NCBI GenBank assembly: GCA_964016885.1
Contig: OZ024743.1
Location: 16,490,972-16,554,971, forward strand
Direction: 5' to 3'
DNA from: Eledone cirrhosa
Lineage: Eukaryota; Mollusca; Cephalopoda; Octopoda; Eledonidae
DNA: 64,000 nt
A model generated the notes under the pieces. That model had not been told where the DNA came from, searched no databases, and was given only the letters and a program-made list of their open reading frames with translations. Position 1 is the first letter of the stretch. Each line of letters starts with the position of its first letter. This document shows positions 10,294 through 22,510 of this stretch, piece by piece. The position numbers and the translations under genes were made by a program.

Positions 10294-13200
10294 ATGACCT
10301 CACTCAGAATAGGCAGCATAAATGCGCGTGGCTTGGGGTCGTCATGGAAGCAGGGTCACCTGCTCAACGACCTCAGGTCACTAAACATAGATGTAGCGGC
10401 CATCAGCGAGACCAGAATCTCCGAAGCACGGGCCTTCGCACCGATCTTCGGCGGCTACGATGTGTACGCATCTCCCAGCCGTCCTGGATCCGGTGGAGGA
10501 GTTGCTGTACTTTTTCGGAGAGGATTGGATCTCGCCATACGGGCCATCTTCCTGGACCCAGAGGGTAAGCTGGTGGTGCTGGACGTGACCAGCGGAGACG
10601 GGCAAGCTTTCAGGCTAGTGGCCGTCTATGCCCCGACAGGAGCAGGGCGGCCTGATTTCTTCCGGCGTCTGGAGACCTTTCTTGGAACGTCCCGCTCTTT
10701 AGTGTTAGTGGGCGACTGGAACGGGATCTTAGATGCACGCTGGGACTGTGTGGGATTAGCGGATAGGGGTGGAGGGTGCAAGAGCCTCACCAACCTGCTC
10801 AGGCGTTTTGAACTGTCTGACAGGTACCGATTGGATTTCCCGAATGTGCCAATGTGGACTTGGACAAACCGCATAGGGTCATCCAGATCATATCTAGATA
10901 GAGTATTTTGTAGGGAAATAGATAGGTCTAGCATAGGCTGTCCACAATTCAAGATAGTCAGCTACACGGACCACAAATTCGTGATCTGTGTGCTTGACTT
11001 AGATAGGCTTCATAGACGAGGACCCGGCTACTGGAAGCTAAACGCGTCCTTACCAGCGCGCAAGGCCTACAGAGACCGGATTAGCGAACTAGTTAAGCGG
11101 GCGTTGACGGGGGCCATCGTCAACAACAAGTGGTGGTTTGCTCTGAAAAGAGCGATTAGAATAGAATCGATTAGATTTAGTAAGGCTTTAGCAATAGAGA
11201 AAAATAGAGCAGAGGGAGAACTAGTTAGAAAATTAGACGAGGCGCTTAGCAAAGGCATTGCGACCGACGTGCTTGCGGCGAAATTGGCCCTTGACCAATT
11301 CTTCAATGCAAAGCACGAAGGCTGCGTTGTCAGAGCAAGGGTGCGTGCTCTCAGACACGAGGGGACGAAAGCCGTTCAATGGGCCCGAGTGGCGGAGGCG
11401 CGTCGTGGCAACAAAGCCACGATCCGGTCTTTGGTGGACCACGACGGGCGCATGCTACTCGATCCCGGGCAAATGTGTGAAGCTTTTCAGCGACACTTCG
11501 CTCAGCTGTTCGGGGGCAGCGGTGGGCCGGGTAGAGGGATGGACTTTAGTGTCTACCTCGACGGACTGCCGCGGCTCTCGGCCACTGAGGCGAAGTGTTG
11601 CGAAAAGCCGATAACAGCCGCTGAAGTAAGGGAGGCAATGACTGGCTGCACAAGGGGTAAATCGCCTGGTTTGGATGGTCTGCCCTATGAACTTTACGTA
11701 CAGATGCCAGACTTGTTCGGAGGCCTCTTGGCGGACGTCTACTGCAACTGGCAACAGAACGGGAGAATTCCCAGTTCTGTGAGCCGAGGAGCGGTGGCAC
11801 TGCTGAGAAAGGATCCGAACAAGGGGGATAACATAGAAAATTTCCGGCCCATAACTCTGCTAAACACAGAGTTTAAGATTTTGGCCAAGGTGCTAGCAAA
11901 GAGGTTGGCGCTTGTCGTTGGTGGTCTGGTGGGAGAGGCGCAGACATGCGCCATTCCCGACAGATCCATCCACGACAACCTCCACCTCATGCCATACATC
12001 GTAGAGAGGGTAGCTAGGGAACCTGGCACGGGTGGGTCCTTGATCAATTTAGATCAGTCGAAAGCTTTCGATAGGGTCGACCATCGTTACCTAGCGGCAG
12101 TCCTGAGGGCGGCTGGCTTTGGGCCCGTCTTCAGAGGCTGGATCGCTGCCATGCACAGCGACATCTGCTCTGTGGTGAGAGTGAACGGTCACCTGTCGGA
12201 AACGTTCAATATCATGCGCTCGGTCCGCCAATGATGTCCCCTCTCGTCCCTCTTGTACGTATTGATACACGAGCCATTACTGCACAAACTGGTGACGTTG
12301 AGGTGTGTCCCCTGTACTAGGATGCGGAAGATCCGTGTCAGCATATGCGGACGATGTCACCGTAGTGGTGTCGAACACCAAACACATCGAGGCGATCGGC
12401 ACTACACTAAGAGAATACGAAGCGGTGACAGGAGCAATGATCAACCAGGAAAAGTCAGTGGGCCTGCAGCTCGGCACCTGGAGAGGCAGGTCCATGCCGT
12501 CCAACAGCGTCGTCGGACGCTGGACGGACGGACCGGTTAAATTGCTAGGGGTCTGGTTCGGTCCGGACCTCCAGACGGACAAAAACTGGGACGAGGTGAC
12601 GAGCAGGGTGGCTTCTCTCACCCAGAAATGGGCCGAGAGGAAGCTATCCCTGAAAGGTCGAGCGGAGGTGGCTAACGCGTACATCGCGTCCGTCATCTGC
12701 TACCGCCTGGCCGTCGTACCTTGTCCTAAGCCTCGCCTGACTGTGCTGGAGCGTTTGCTCTTTCGCTTTTTGTGGAAGGGACGCGCTCCGATGGTCAGGC
12801 GGTCCATCTGTTGTCAACACCCGCTACGTGGAGGGCTGGGCATGCCGTGGCTGATGATGCGCAGGCACGCGCTCAGGCTACGACATCTCCACCTCTTCCT
12901 CGACGGTGATCAGGTGTGGTCGCCGTTTGCTAGACGCGTGTTTCCCCAGCTCGTTTCCTTGACGGAGCTGCAGTCCTGGGTCAAGCGAAGACCGAGAGGG
13001 AGCGCCTGGAGACTGGAATGTCTTCAGGCGCTCACAGCCCTCGACCAATCGGGCAATGTGATCGGTGGAAACTCCACCTCGGCGTTCTATAGAGGATTAG
13101 TGGAGGGGAAGAGCGACGACGTACTTGGGGAAACTCTAGGCGTCGACGAAAATCAACTAGCCAATCTCTTCGGAAGAACTTTCGGGCCAGGGCCTATGGA

Positions 13201-13711
13201 CAACTTCCAGAAATCTCTGGCCTGGCAGTGCTACCGAGGAGCCTTGCCAGTTCGGGATAAACTCTACAGGCATGGAGGTGCCGTCAGCCGGGCATGTCCG
13301 AGATGCGCGCAGGGCGACGAAACCGTCCTGCACGCACTCGTCCAGTGTCCGAAAATTGCTGACTTGTGGGTTTATGTCGAACACCTGCTGTCGCGTTTAG
13401 GACGGATCCGGCTATCATCTGAGTCCATCGTGAGGATTGCCCCGCCCTCCTCCTTTAGCCGGGAAGGGCAGGCAGTTTTTATCTGCCTGGTGGCCATGGC
13501 GAAAGAGATAGTATGGTGGACACGTTTGAAAGGGCTGAAGACGAGCACTTACCTCTTCGGTGATGCTCTGATTGACTTTTTCAAATTTCATTTGAAAAGG
13601 AAAATCAGAGTAGAGAGGGAAGTGCTCTCTTCCCAGCATTTTGTTGAAAGATGGGTGAGAGAAGCAAGAATGGCCCGAGTGAATGGGCCTACTCTGCGCA
13701 TATATCTGTAA
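10294..13711 (+). pseudogene. LINE B ORF2, endonuclease-RT with one stop and one frameshift
   Basis: The endonuclease and the first part of the RT are open from ATG 10294 to TGA 12232-12234. That stop falls on the Gly codon of RQGCPLS. About 85 nt later a 2-nt loss near 12315 shifts the frame, and reading then continues open to 13711 through YADD and the C-terminal CPRC motif. Apart from this patch only about seven residues differ from copy C in the first ~640. The same stop, frameshift and neighbouring substitutions occur in copy E (18112-18206) and not in A or C. Confidence 0.92.
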
Positions 13712-13959
13712 ATTAAAGGTGGAAAACTGGGAGAGGGCACTTGCCTTTGTGGTCAGGGTCATTGTGGCTTTTTACTGGGCTTTCTCCACAAATCTCCCTC
13801 CGAAGTCTCCCCCCTATTGGGGAATTTTTCATTGTTATTTTTTGTTACATCCTCTGTTTTTGTTTTTTACACGCAGAAATGCCCATTTGTACCGTCCTGC
13901 ATTGTCCTGCACTGTCCTTAATGTCTACTTTATATAAACCCTTGTGGTTAATAAAGAAA

Positions 13960-14004
<45 letters not shown>

Positions 14005-14227
14005 TTATTATTGGCGACCTACGTAGTAAATCGTATCATCGTAAGATTCGCAAAGTTTTGTTATTTTCAGTTGTTTAAAAATGCCATTCATGGAAAATTG
14101 TTATTGTTAACTGTATATAAGTGCACATACATTGTTATCTGAAAAAGACACCCAAAAAGATTGGGGCCTTGAGCCCAAAACTTAAACTTTTATAATTATC
14201 AAACAAACATTTTTCTTTGAAAAATCA

Positions 14228-16165
14228 TGGCTGACTCAGAGTCACTCCTTTCTCACAAACTAAAACCTCACACCGAGACCACCATTGTAAATATTACTAC
14301 GTTTGCCAACACTGAAATATAAACAGTAGCAATATTTTTAATTTGTCTCTGGCAGACATTCATTTCCCACCATTACCAATGACTGCAGATGTTAAAGCCG
14401 CCACCACCACCACCACCGCGACAACCACCACCCTCACCACCACTGCGACAACAGAAACAAAAGAAAAAATAAATTAACTCGTGATATCGAAATGAATTCA
14501 ACCAAAATGAACTCTTCCACACCGAACACCACTGACGCCACCACCACCACAACTGAAACTAAAATTAATAATAACAAAAATAACGATAACAACAACAGCA
14601 ACAATGACATTAAGAAAACCACCCTGATTTTGCCACAGTAGCAAAACAGTGCGAAGCATTTCAAGTAACTTAGGAGGAATTAGAAGAAACCAAAACAATA
14701 GTAAAGAAAGATGGGTACGGGGTCAGCCCCCCCCCACACCTAATAAAATGGAGTATCGGCGCCTATGCACCGTGTCCTATCTAACAATTAATATAAAATC
14801 GCGCCGATTGGAACTGGCATCCGAGTCTCAAATCCCAAATGCTTTGGGACATGTGTGGGCAAAAAACCCCACATCAGTCGTGGGCAGAAGTATGGAACCG
14901 TGGACGTGTTCTTTGAAACACCACAGGAGGCTAGAAAACACTCCATGGCCCCATTAAGAAGTGACGACTTCACACTCGTCCCAAGCTATTGTGGCCAGAG
15001 ACTCGTAAAGATCAGCGTCACCCATGTTCCACCGACCCTGAAATTCCCTGGCTAATAGCTGCCGTCCTCGCCAGCATCGAAGCCAACACCAAGATAATCG
15101 AAATAGCGAAAGAAAAGCAGGAGAACTGGTCCGGATCTGGGATGGAGCTCCTGATCCAAGCGGACCAAAAAAGCATTGAGGAGATCCCAGAGGTAATAGA
15201 CCTCACTGACGGCAGCCACCTCACCGTAATTGTCGAGGGCAGAAGGCCTAGGTGTGTCGTTTGTGGTGAAGGAACCCACCTAAGGGCTTTCTGCCCTCAG
15301 GCTAAAAGGTTGAGGCCACCTCTCCTAACCATCCCAGTGACTCAACCATCAACACCGCCAGCAGCAGAGATGGCAGCAACAACTGTAGCAGCAACAACAG
15401 AAGCAACTGTAACCACAACAACCCCAGCAAAAGTAGCAAAACCAACATCACCACCACCCAACGCGTCAGAACTAGCACCAGCGCCTACACCATCCACCAC
15501 GCCACAACCAAAACTAACGCCTGTGGAGGATCTTCCACTCCCCGGCCTATCACAACTGGAGACAGATTGTGACGACGAGGAGTGGTAAACGGTATCAGGA
15601 AAAAAGTAAAAAAGAACCCCAAAAGAAAAAAATTCTCTTCCTTCCCCTTCCAAAAACAAAATACAGAGGCAAACAAATATACTATCAAACAAAAAAGTTA
15701 GGACAGATATGCCACCATCCACACCAGCATCATCAACCCCATCACCCCAAACACCAACACCATCACCATCATTAACCACAACACCACCATCACCTACAAC
15801 ACAAAAGTCACCAAAAAGCGAAACAGAAACAAACCCACAACAAACACAAATAAAACAAAACAACCAAAACTATACACACTACACAGCATTAAATTTGAAC
15901 AACCAATTATTACACTACATCCAACACAACACCAGCATCACAGAAAAAAATACACAAAAACCCAAAAGTTCACACCAACTCCACAAAACAAACCACTCGC
16001 TTCATACAGAAAACGTACATGACACTAAAACAAAAATTCCACAAAGAAATCGGAGACTTCCGACAAGCACTCTCCAGGAGGATTTATAAAGACATCCTTC
16101 CTGATGAGGCCACAAGCAGTGAAAATGATGGAGAAACCGTCCTTCCTCTACGAGAAGGAAGGTAA
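14228..16165 (+). pseudogene. LINE E ORF1 (second type), broken
   Basis: ATG at 14228 gives MADSESLLSHKL and hits TAA after about 34 codons. Downstream the core is readable in shifted frames: YGTVDVFFETPQEA (about 14890) and VPSYCGQRLVKISVTHV, aligned with the A-type core. The segment 14989-15588 is open and holds an intact knuckle, C-V-V-C-GEGT-H-LRAF-C (about 15250-15295). A Thr/Pro-rich tail follows (15709-16089) and ends in GGTAAGTGG. Protein similarity to A-type ORF1 is clear but distant, while ORF2 is near-identical, which marks a module exchange. Confidence 0.82.
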
Positions 16166-16199
16166 GTGGTCTTTCCCATCTTTTCCACTACATTTCAAC

Positions 16200-19100
16200 A
16201 TGACCTCACTCAAAATAGGCAGCATAAATGCGCGTGGCTTGGGACCGTCATGGAAGCAGGGCCACCTGCTCAACGACCTCAGATCACTAAACATATATGT
16301 AGTGGCCATCAGCGAGACCAGAATACGGAAGCACGGGCCTTCGCACCGATCTTTGGCTGCTACAATGTGTACGCATCTCCCAGCCGCCTGGGATCGGGGG
16401 GGGGGGCGTAGTTGCTGTGTACTTTCGGAGAGGTTTGGATATTGCCATACGGGCCATCTTCCTGGACACAGAAGGGAAGTTGGTGGTGCTGGAGGTGACC
16501 AGCGGAGACGGGCAAGCTTTCAGGCTAGTGGCCGTCTATGCTCCGACAGGAGCAGGGCGGCCTGATTTCTTCCGGCGTCTGGAGAACTTTCTTAGAACGT
16601 CCCGCTCTTTAGTGTTAGTGGGCGACTGGAACGGGATCTTAGATGCACGCTGGGACTGTGCGGGATTAGCGGATAGGGGAGGAGGGTGCAGGAGTCTCAC
16701 CAACCTGCTCATGCGTTTTGAACTATCTGACAGGTACCGATTGGATTTCCCGGATGTGCCAATGTGGACTTGGACAAATCGCATATGGTCATCCAGATCA
16801 TATCTAGATAGAGTATTTTGTAGGGAAATAGATAGGTCTAGCATAGGCTGTCCACAATTCAAGACAGTCAGCTACACGGACCACAAATTCGTGATCTGTG
16901 TGCTTGACTTAGATAGGCTTCGTAGACGAGGACCCGGCTACTGGAAGCTAAACGTCTCCTTACCAGCGCGCAAGGCCTACAGAGACCGGATTAGCGAACA
17001 AGTTAAGCGGGCGTTGACGGGGGCCATCGTCAACAACAAGTGCTGGTTTGCTCTGAAAAGAGCAATTAGAATAGAGTCCATTAGGTTTAGTAAGGCTGTA
17101 GCAATAGAGAAAAATAGAGCAGAATTAGTTAGAAAATTAGACGAGCCGCTTAGCATAGGCATCGCGACCGACGTACTTGCGGCGAAATTGGCCCTTCACC
17201 AATTCTTCAATGCAAAGCACGAAGGCTGCGTTGTCAGAGCTAGATTGCCTGCTCTCAGACACGAGGGGACAAAAGCCGTTCAATGGGCCCGAGTGGGGGA
17301 GGCGCGGCCTGGCAACAAAGCCACGATCCGGTCTTTGGTGGACCACGACGGGCGCATGCTACTCGATCCCTGGAAAATGTGTGAAGCTTTTCAGCGACAC
17401 TTCGCACCGCTGTTCGGGGACAGCGGCGGGCCGGATCGAGAGATGGATTTTAGTGTCTACCTCGACGGACTGCCGCGGCTCTCGGCCACTGAGGCGGAGT
17501 GTTGCGAAAAGCCGATAACAGCCGCTGAAGTACGGGAGGCAATGACTGGCTGCATAACGGGTAAATCGCCTGGTTTGGATGATCTGCCCTATGGACTTTA
17601 CGTACAGATGCCAGACTTGTTCAGAGGCTTCTTGTCGGACGTCTACTGCAACTGGCAACAGAACGGGAGAATTCCCAGCTCTGTGAGCCGAGGAGCGGTG
17701 GCGCTGCTGAGAAAGGATCCGAACAATGGGGATAATATAGATAATTTCAGGCCCATACTGTGCTATACACAGAGTTCAAGATTTTGGCCAAGTTGCTAGC
17801 AAAGAGGTTGGCGCTTGTCGTTGGTGGTGTGCGCCATTCCCGACAGATCCATCCACGACAACCTCCACCTCATGCGATACATCGTAGAGAGGGTAGCTAT
17901 GGAACCTGGCACGGGTGGGTCCTTGATCAATTTAGATCAGTCGAAAGCTTTCATTAGGGTCGACCATCGTTACATAGCGGCAGTCCTGAGGGCGGCTGGC
18001 TTTGGGCCCGTCTTCAGAGGCTGGATCGCTGCCATGCACAGCGACATCTGCTCTGTGGTGAGAGTGAACGGTCACCTTTCGGAACCGTTCAACATCATGC
18101 GCTCGGTCCGCCAATGATGTCCCCTCTCGTCCCTCTTGTACGTATTGATACACGAGCCATTACTGCACAAACTGGTGACGTTGAGGTGTGTCCCCTGTAC
18201 TAGGATGCGGAAGATCCGTGTCAGCATATGCGGACGATGTCACCGTAGTGGTGTCGAACGCCCAACAAATAGAGGAGATCGGCACTACAATAAGAGAATA
18301 CGAAGCTGTGACAGGAGCAATGATCAACCAGGAAAAGTCAGTGGGCCTGCAGCTCGGCACCTGGAGAGGCAGGTCCATGCCGTCCAACAGAGTCGTCGGG
18401 CGCTGGAGGGACGGACCGGTTAATTTGCTAGGGGTCTGTCAGACGGACAAACACTGGGACGAGGTGACGAGCAGATTTGCTCCTCTCACCCATAAATGGG
18501 CGGAGAGTAAGCTATCCCTGAAAGGTCGAGCGGAGGTGGCTAACACGTACATCGCGTCCGTCATCTACTACCGGCTGACCGTTATAACTTGTCCTAAGCC
18601 CCGCCTGACTGCACTGGAGCGTTTGCTCTTTCGCTTTTTGTGGAAGGCACGCGCTCCTATGGTCAGGCGGTCCATCTGCTGTCAACACCCGCTATGTGGA
18701 GGGCTGGGCATGCCGTGGCTAATGATGCCCAGACACGCGCTCAGGCTACGACATCTCCACCTCTTCCTCGACGGGTATCAGGTGTGGTCGCCGTTTTCTA
18801 GACACGTCTTTCCCCAGAGCTGCAGTCCTGGGTCAAGCGAAGACCGAGAGGGAGCGCTTGGAGACTGGAATGTCTTCAGGCGCTCACAGCCCTCGACTAA
18901 TCGGGCAATGTGATCGGTGGAAACTCCACATTGGCGTTCTATAGAGGATTAGTGGAGGGGAAGAGCGACGATGCACTTGGGGAAACTCTAGGCGTCGACG
19001 AAAATCAACTAGCCAATCTCTTCGGAAGGACTTTCGGTCCTGGGCCTATGGACAACTTCCAGAAATCCCTGGCCTGGCAGTGCTACCGAGCAGCTTTGCC

Positions 19101-19568
19101 AGTTCGGGATAAACTCTACAGGCATGGAGGTGCCTTCACCCGGGCATGTCCGAGATGCGCGCAGGGCGACGAAACCGTCCTGCACGCACTCGTCCAGTGT
19201 CCGAGCATGCTGACTTGTGGGTTTATGTCGAAGACCTGCTGTCATGTGTAGGACGGCTCCAGCTATCAGCTGAGTCCATCGTGAGGATTTGCCGGCCCTC
19301 TCCCTGTACCCGGGAAGGGCAGGCATTTTTTATTTGTCTGGTGGCCATGGCGAAAGAGATAGTATGGTGGACACGTTTGAAAGGGCTGAAGACGAGCACT
19401 TACCACTTCGGTGATGCCCTTATTAAGTTTTTAAAATTTCATTTGAAAAGGAAAATCAGGGTAGAGGGGGAAGTGCTCTCTTCCCAGCATTTTGTTGAAA
19501 GATGGGTGAGAGAAGCAATTATGGCCCGAGTGAATGGGTCACACTCTGAGTTTTTGTCTGTAAATTAA
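16200..19568 (+). pseudogene. LINE E ORF2, multiply broken
   Basis: ATG at 16200 (MTSLKIGSINARGL). Damage relative to copy C: a frameshift at about 16324, a G-run expansion near 16400, a frame break near 17757, a ~20-nt deletion near 17828, the stop/frameshift patch at 18112-18206 shared with copy B, a 15-nt in-frame deletion near 18438, a ~16-nt deletion near 18815, TAA near 18898, and a shift near 19205. The main open segment 16417-17799 covers the end of the endonuclease and the RT fingers; 18188-18913 covers YADD and the thumb. The reading frame ends at 19568, past the usual stop. Confidence 0.9.
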
Positions 19569-19842
19569 AGGTGGAAAACTGGGAGAGGGCACTTTCCCTG
19601 GTGGTCAGGGACACTGTGGCCTTTTAATGGGCTTTCCACAAATGTCCCTCGGAAGTCTCCCTCCTATTGGGAAATTTTTCATTGTTATTTTTTATTACAT
19701 CCTCTGTTTTTTTTACACGCAGAAATGCCCATTTGTAGCATTCTGTATTGTCCTGTACTGCCCTTAATGTCTACTTTACGTAAACCATTGTGGTTAACAA
19801 AGAAAGCATTATTATTAATATTATTGTTATTATTATTATTAT

Positions 19843-20137
19843 CTTGTCATATTATTCTTTTAATATTGATTTAGGCATTAAATAACAATTTAATTTTTAT
19901 TAAACCAAAATCTTAGTCACCATCTTGTTACGGCAAAAACAATAACAGTGTATGTACGTTTAATGATTAGAATCTACACAACCTATCCATCAAGAATTTT
20001 CTCAATTCACATTTCTCTTATAAAAAAGAGAATTTCATTTTACCAATCGATTTTTTATTTCTTGTTATTATGGAATTATCTTATTATCTCTCTCTTCATA
20101 TATATATATATATATGCACATAGATACAAATAAATAA

Positions 20138-20199
<62 letters not shown>

Positions 20200-20236
20200 T
20201 TGTATCTATATATATATATGCACATATATACAAATA

Positions 20237-20278
<42 letters not shown>

Positions 20279-21777
20279 AACATATATATGTATGTGTGTG
20301 TGACAAGTCTGTCTATTTAAACATATCGCATCACGACAAGCTAACTTTCTGTTTTTTCGTAACGAAAACATACGTAGTATGAATTAAATTCGCAAGGCAT
20401 AAAATTGCATGAATTTAAATGCCCCTTATGTACTCCTTTGCTAGAACAAATAAAGTACCAAAATAGTGGGATTAAAAATATACAATATACTTAACCAGTA
20501 AAATTTGGGGTTATAATGCCTGAATGTTGGTCTCTGAGTAACGTACTTAAATTGTGATTTGCTCGAATAAGGCCACCAAAAGCTGCAGCTATGTTACATT
20601 GATTTTAAACAATCATGTAGCATCGTCCTTCAAGTGTGGTAACAAGGCATGCTTTCGAGACATAAAGGGTTCCGTTCGAAATATATAACACAAACAAATA
20701 GGCGATGTGAGGAGCGAGTTAAATGCAAACAGCTTGCGTATCCCAGAATGGAAGGGAGAACATTTAATGGTGTGCAAATGGAATGTTATGACCCCTACAT
20801 CTAAGGAGCAATACTGGATGAAGGAGCATAGGTATTACTGGGTTTCCTGCAACAAAACGTTGTACATTTGTTATTGTAGGTTGATCTAGATGAATTTTGC
20901 AAATAACACTTTTCATGTTTGGTGTCAGAAAAGAAGGCGGGAGTGCGGATGCTCACAAACCACCGCCTCTCTGAATTAATTATTGAATGGAACATATTTG
21001 TATGGAAGATTTCCTTATTGAATCTTAGGCTGAAAGAAATGCATCTGTGTATATTGCAAGTATATTAACAAATCAGAGTGACCGAATACAGATTCTACAT
21101 TGATTGATTCGCTGTCTGTGTGTGATGAATCTAAATTTGAATTCAAGAAATGGCAGCACGACCACTGACACAAACACTGACAGGTAAAAACAGTTTTATT
21201 AGTATCATGCTGTATAAATATATAGTTAAAAACAGTCAGACACCCACACAGGCACTCACAACCATAAGTTTATATACATAAATCGCAATGTGTTTGTATA
21301 TGCGTGCATATACTTAAGTCTGAGTTGGTCTGAGTGGGTTACAATTGCCATTTGCAGTGTTGTCAGTTTGGAAGTAAACAAAGTATATAACATTATTTAC
21401 TGAATATCATATGTCTACCAAATGTGTATTCCGTTAGTAGAGTCTGTTTCAGTTAAAGTTATGCAGGCAGAAATAGAGAGATATAAATAGAGGAGAGACA
21501 GATACATAGAGACACAAATAATAAATATATTTCTGATGTTTATGTTGAATGTGATAATGGCGAATAACAGTGCCGATGTTTATCGTGACTGTTTGATTAC
21601 ATTTCATGACGTGTAAATGTGTGATGACGGCTGCTATTGTGATATATATTGATGGTGAAGTTAGTAATGATTAAGAAAATACAGAAAAAACAAGGATAAA
21701 GTATGTACATCCGTTTGTTTATTTCATACATTATTATTATTATTCTATAACCATGAGCATATAACACACACACACAT

Positions 21778-21810
<33 letters not shown>
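19843..21810. other. No gene seen; AT-rich spacer with (AT)n tract
   Basis: A long (TA)n block with short interruptions fills about 20097-20275 and explains the Tyr-Ile translations there. A short (CA)n/(TA)n tract sits at 21767-21812. The rest is AT-rich with no coding or repeat pattern I recognise. Confidence 0.6.
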
Positions 21811-21811
<1 letters not shown>

Positions 21812-22066
21812 TAAAATAACAGATTAAAGTTTATGCTAAGAATCGATGCTTTCACCCTTAACGGGATCTTCTGAAACTACAAAAATCAATCTGTGAACGT
21901 AGAAGTAAATATTTCGAAAAATGTTGCAGCCAAAGGAAGACAGGAAGACGATACTTTAGTTCGTGGAGACGTTACCTGGCAAATAACGAAAAAAAACGAA
22001 CATAATATGTCATTATTTGCAGGGCCGGATTTAGATTTGATGAGGTCCTAAGCTATTTGAGATAAT

Positions 22067-22158
22067 TGTTTCTTCTATTGGCACAAGGCCAGCAATTACC
22101 CAGTAGATTACTGGTACTTTATTTTATCGACCCTGTAAGGATGAAAGGCAAAGTTAAC
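22067..22158 (-). mobile_element. 5'-truncated tRNA-derived SINE nested in the hAT element
   Basis: This matches the 3' part of the SINE at 54633-54800: GGTTAAC start, TCGATAAAATAAAGTACCAG, GGTAATTGCTGGCCTTGTGC. It is flanked by 18-bp direct repeats, TAAGCTATTTGAGATAAT (22049-22066) and the same with one mismatch (22159-22176), so target-primed insertion after the hAT arrived is clear. Confidence 0.85.
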
Positions 22159-22510
22159 TAAGCTAGTTGAGATAATGGGGCCCTTTATATGTCCAGATGT
22201 CCTATGTCAACGACAAGTTGTCGCTGTCTTTTGTGTTTAATATACTATATGATTTTTAAGACCTAATAGATCTCGGAGCCATTTGCACTTGATCAAATAT
22301 GTATTTTATCAAAGTAGTTGTTAAATTGAAATACAATTAAGAAGAAGTATATTAATAGTGAAATAATCATTAATCTTTAACTCAAATTTGTTTTTTATTC
22401 ATAATAAACTTAATAATGCACAACTTCGGTAAAAAAACAAAAGTTATTTTAAAGAACACAATTTACAAAGGCTTATAATCTAATCTCTAGAAACTTGCTA
22501 TAAGGAATAA

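Larger units (their letters stand above)
7946..14012 (+). mobile_element. LINE copy B, full length, near-intact
   Basis: It starts with the same GAATGCCATGG bases as A, C and D immediately after the (ATT)n tail of A, and ends in (ATT)n at about 13963-14012, where copy E begins. By eye it is about 1% different from copy C over most of its length. It has one stop in ORF1, and one stop plus one frameshift in ORF2. Confidence 0.93.
14013..19842 (+). mobile_element. LINE copy E: second-type 5' UTR/ORF1 joined to the shared ORF2/3' end
   Basis: It starts with GGCGACCTACGTAGTAAATC directly after the (ATT)n tail of B. The 5' UTR and ORF1 are unlike A-D at the nucleotide level. From the ORF1 stop (GGTAAGTGG at 16161) onward it is nearly the same sequence as A-D up to the 3' end, AATAAA-like region and (ATT)n near 19808-19842. 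The mini-LINE at 42203-42601 has the same 5' type. Confidence 0.9.
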
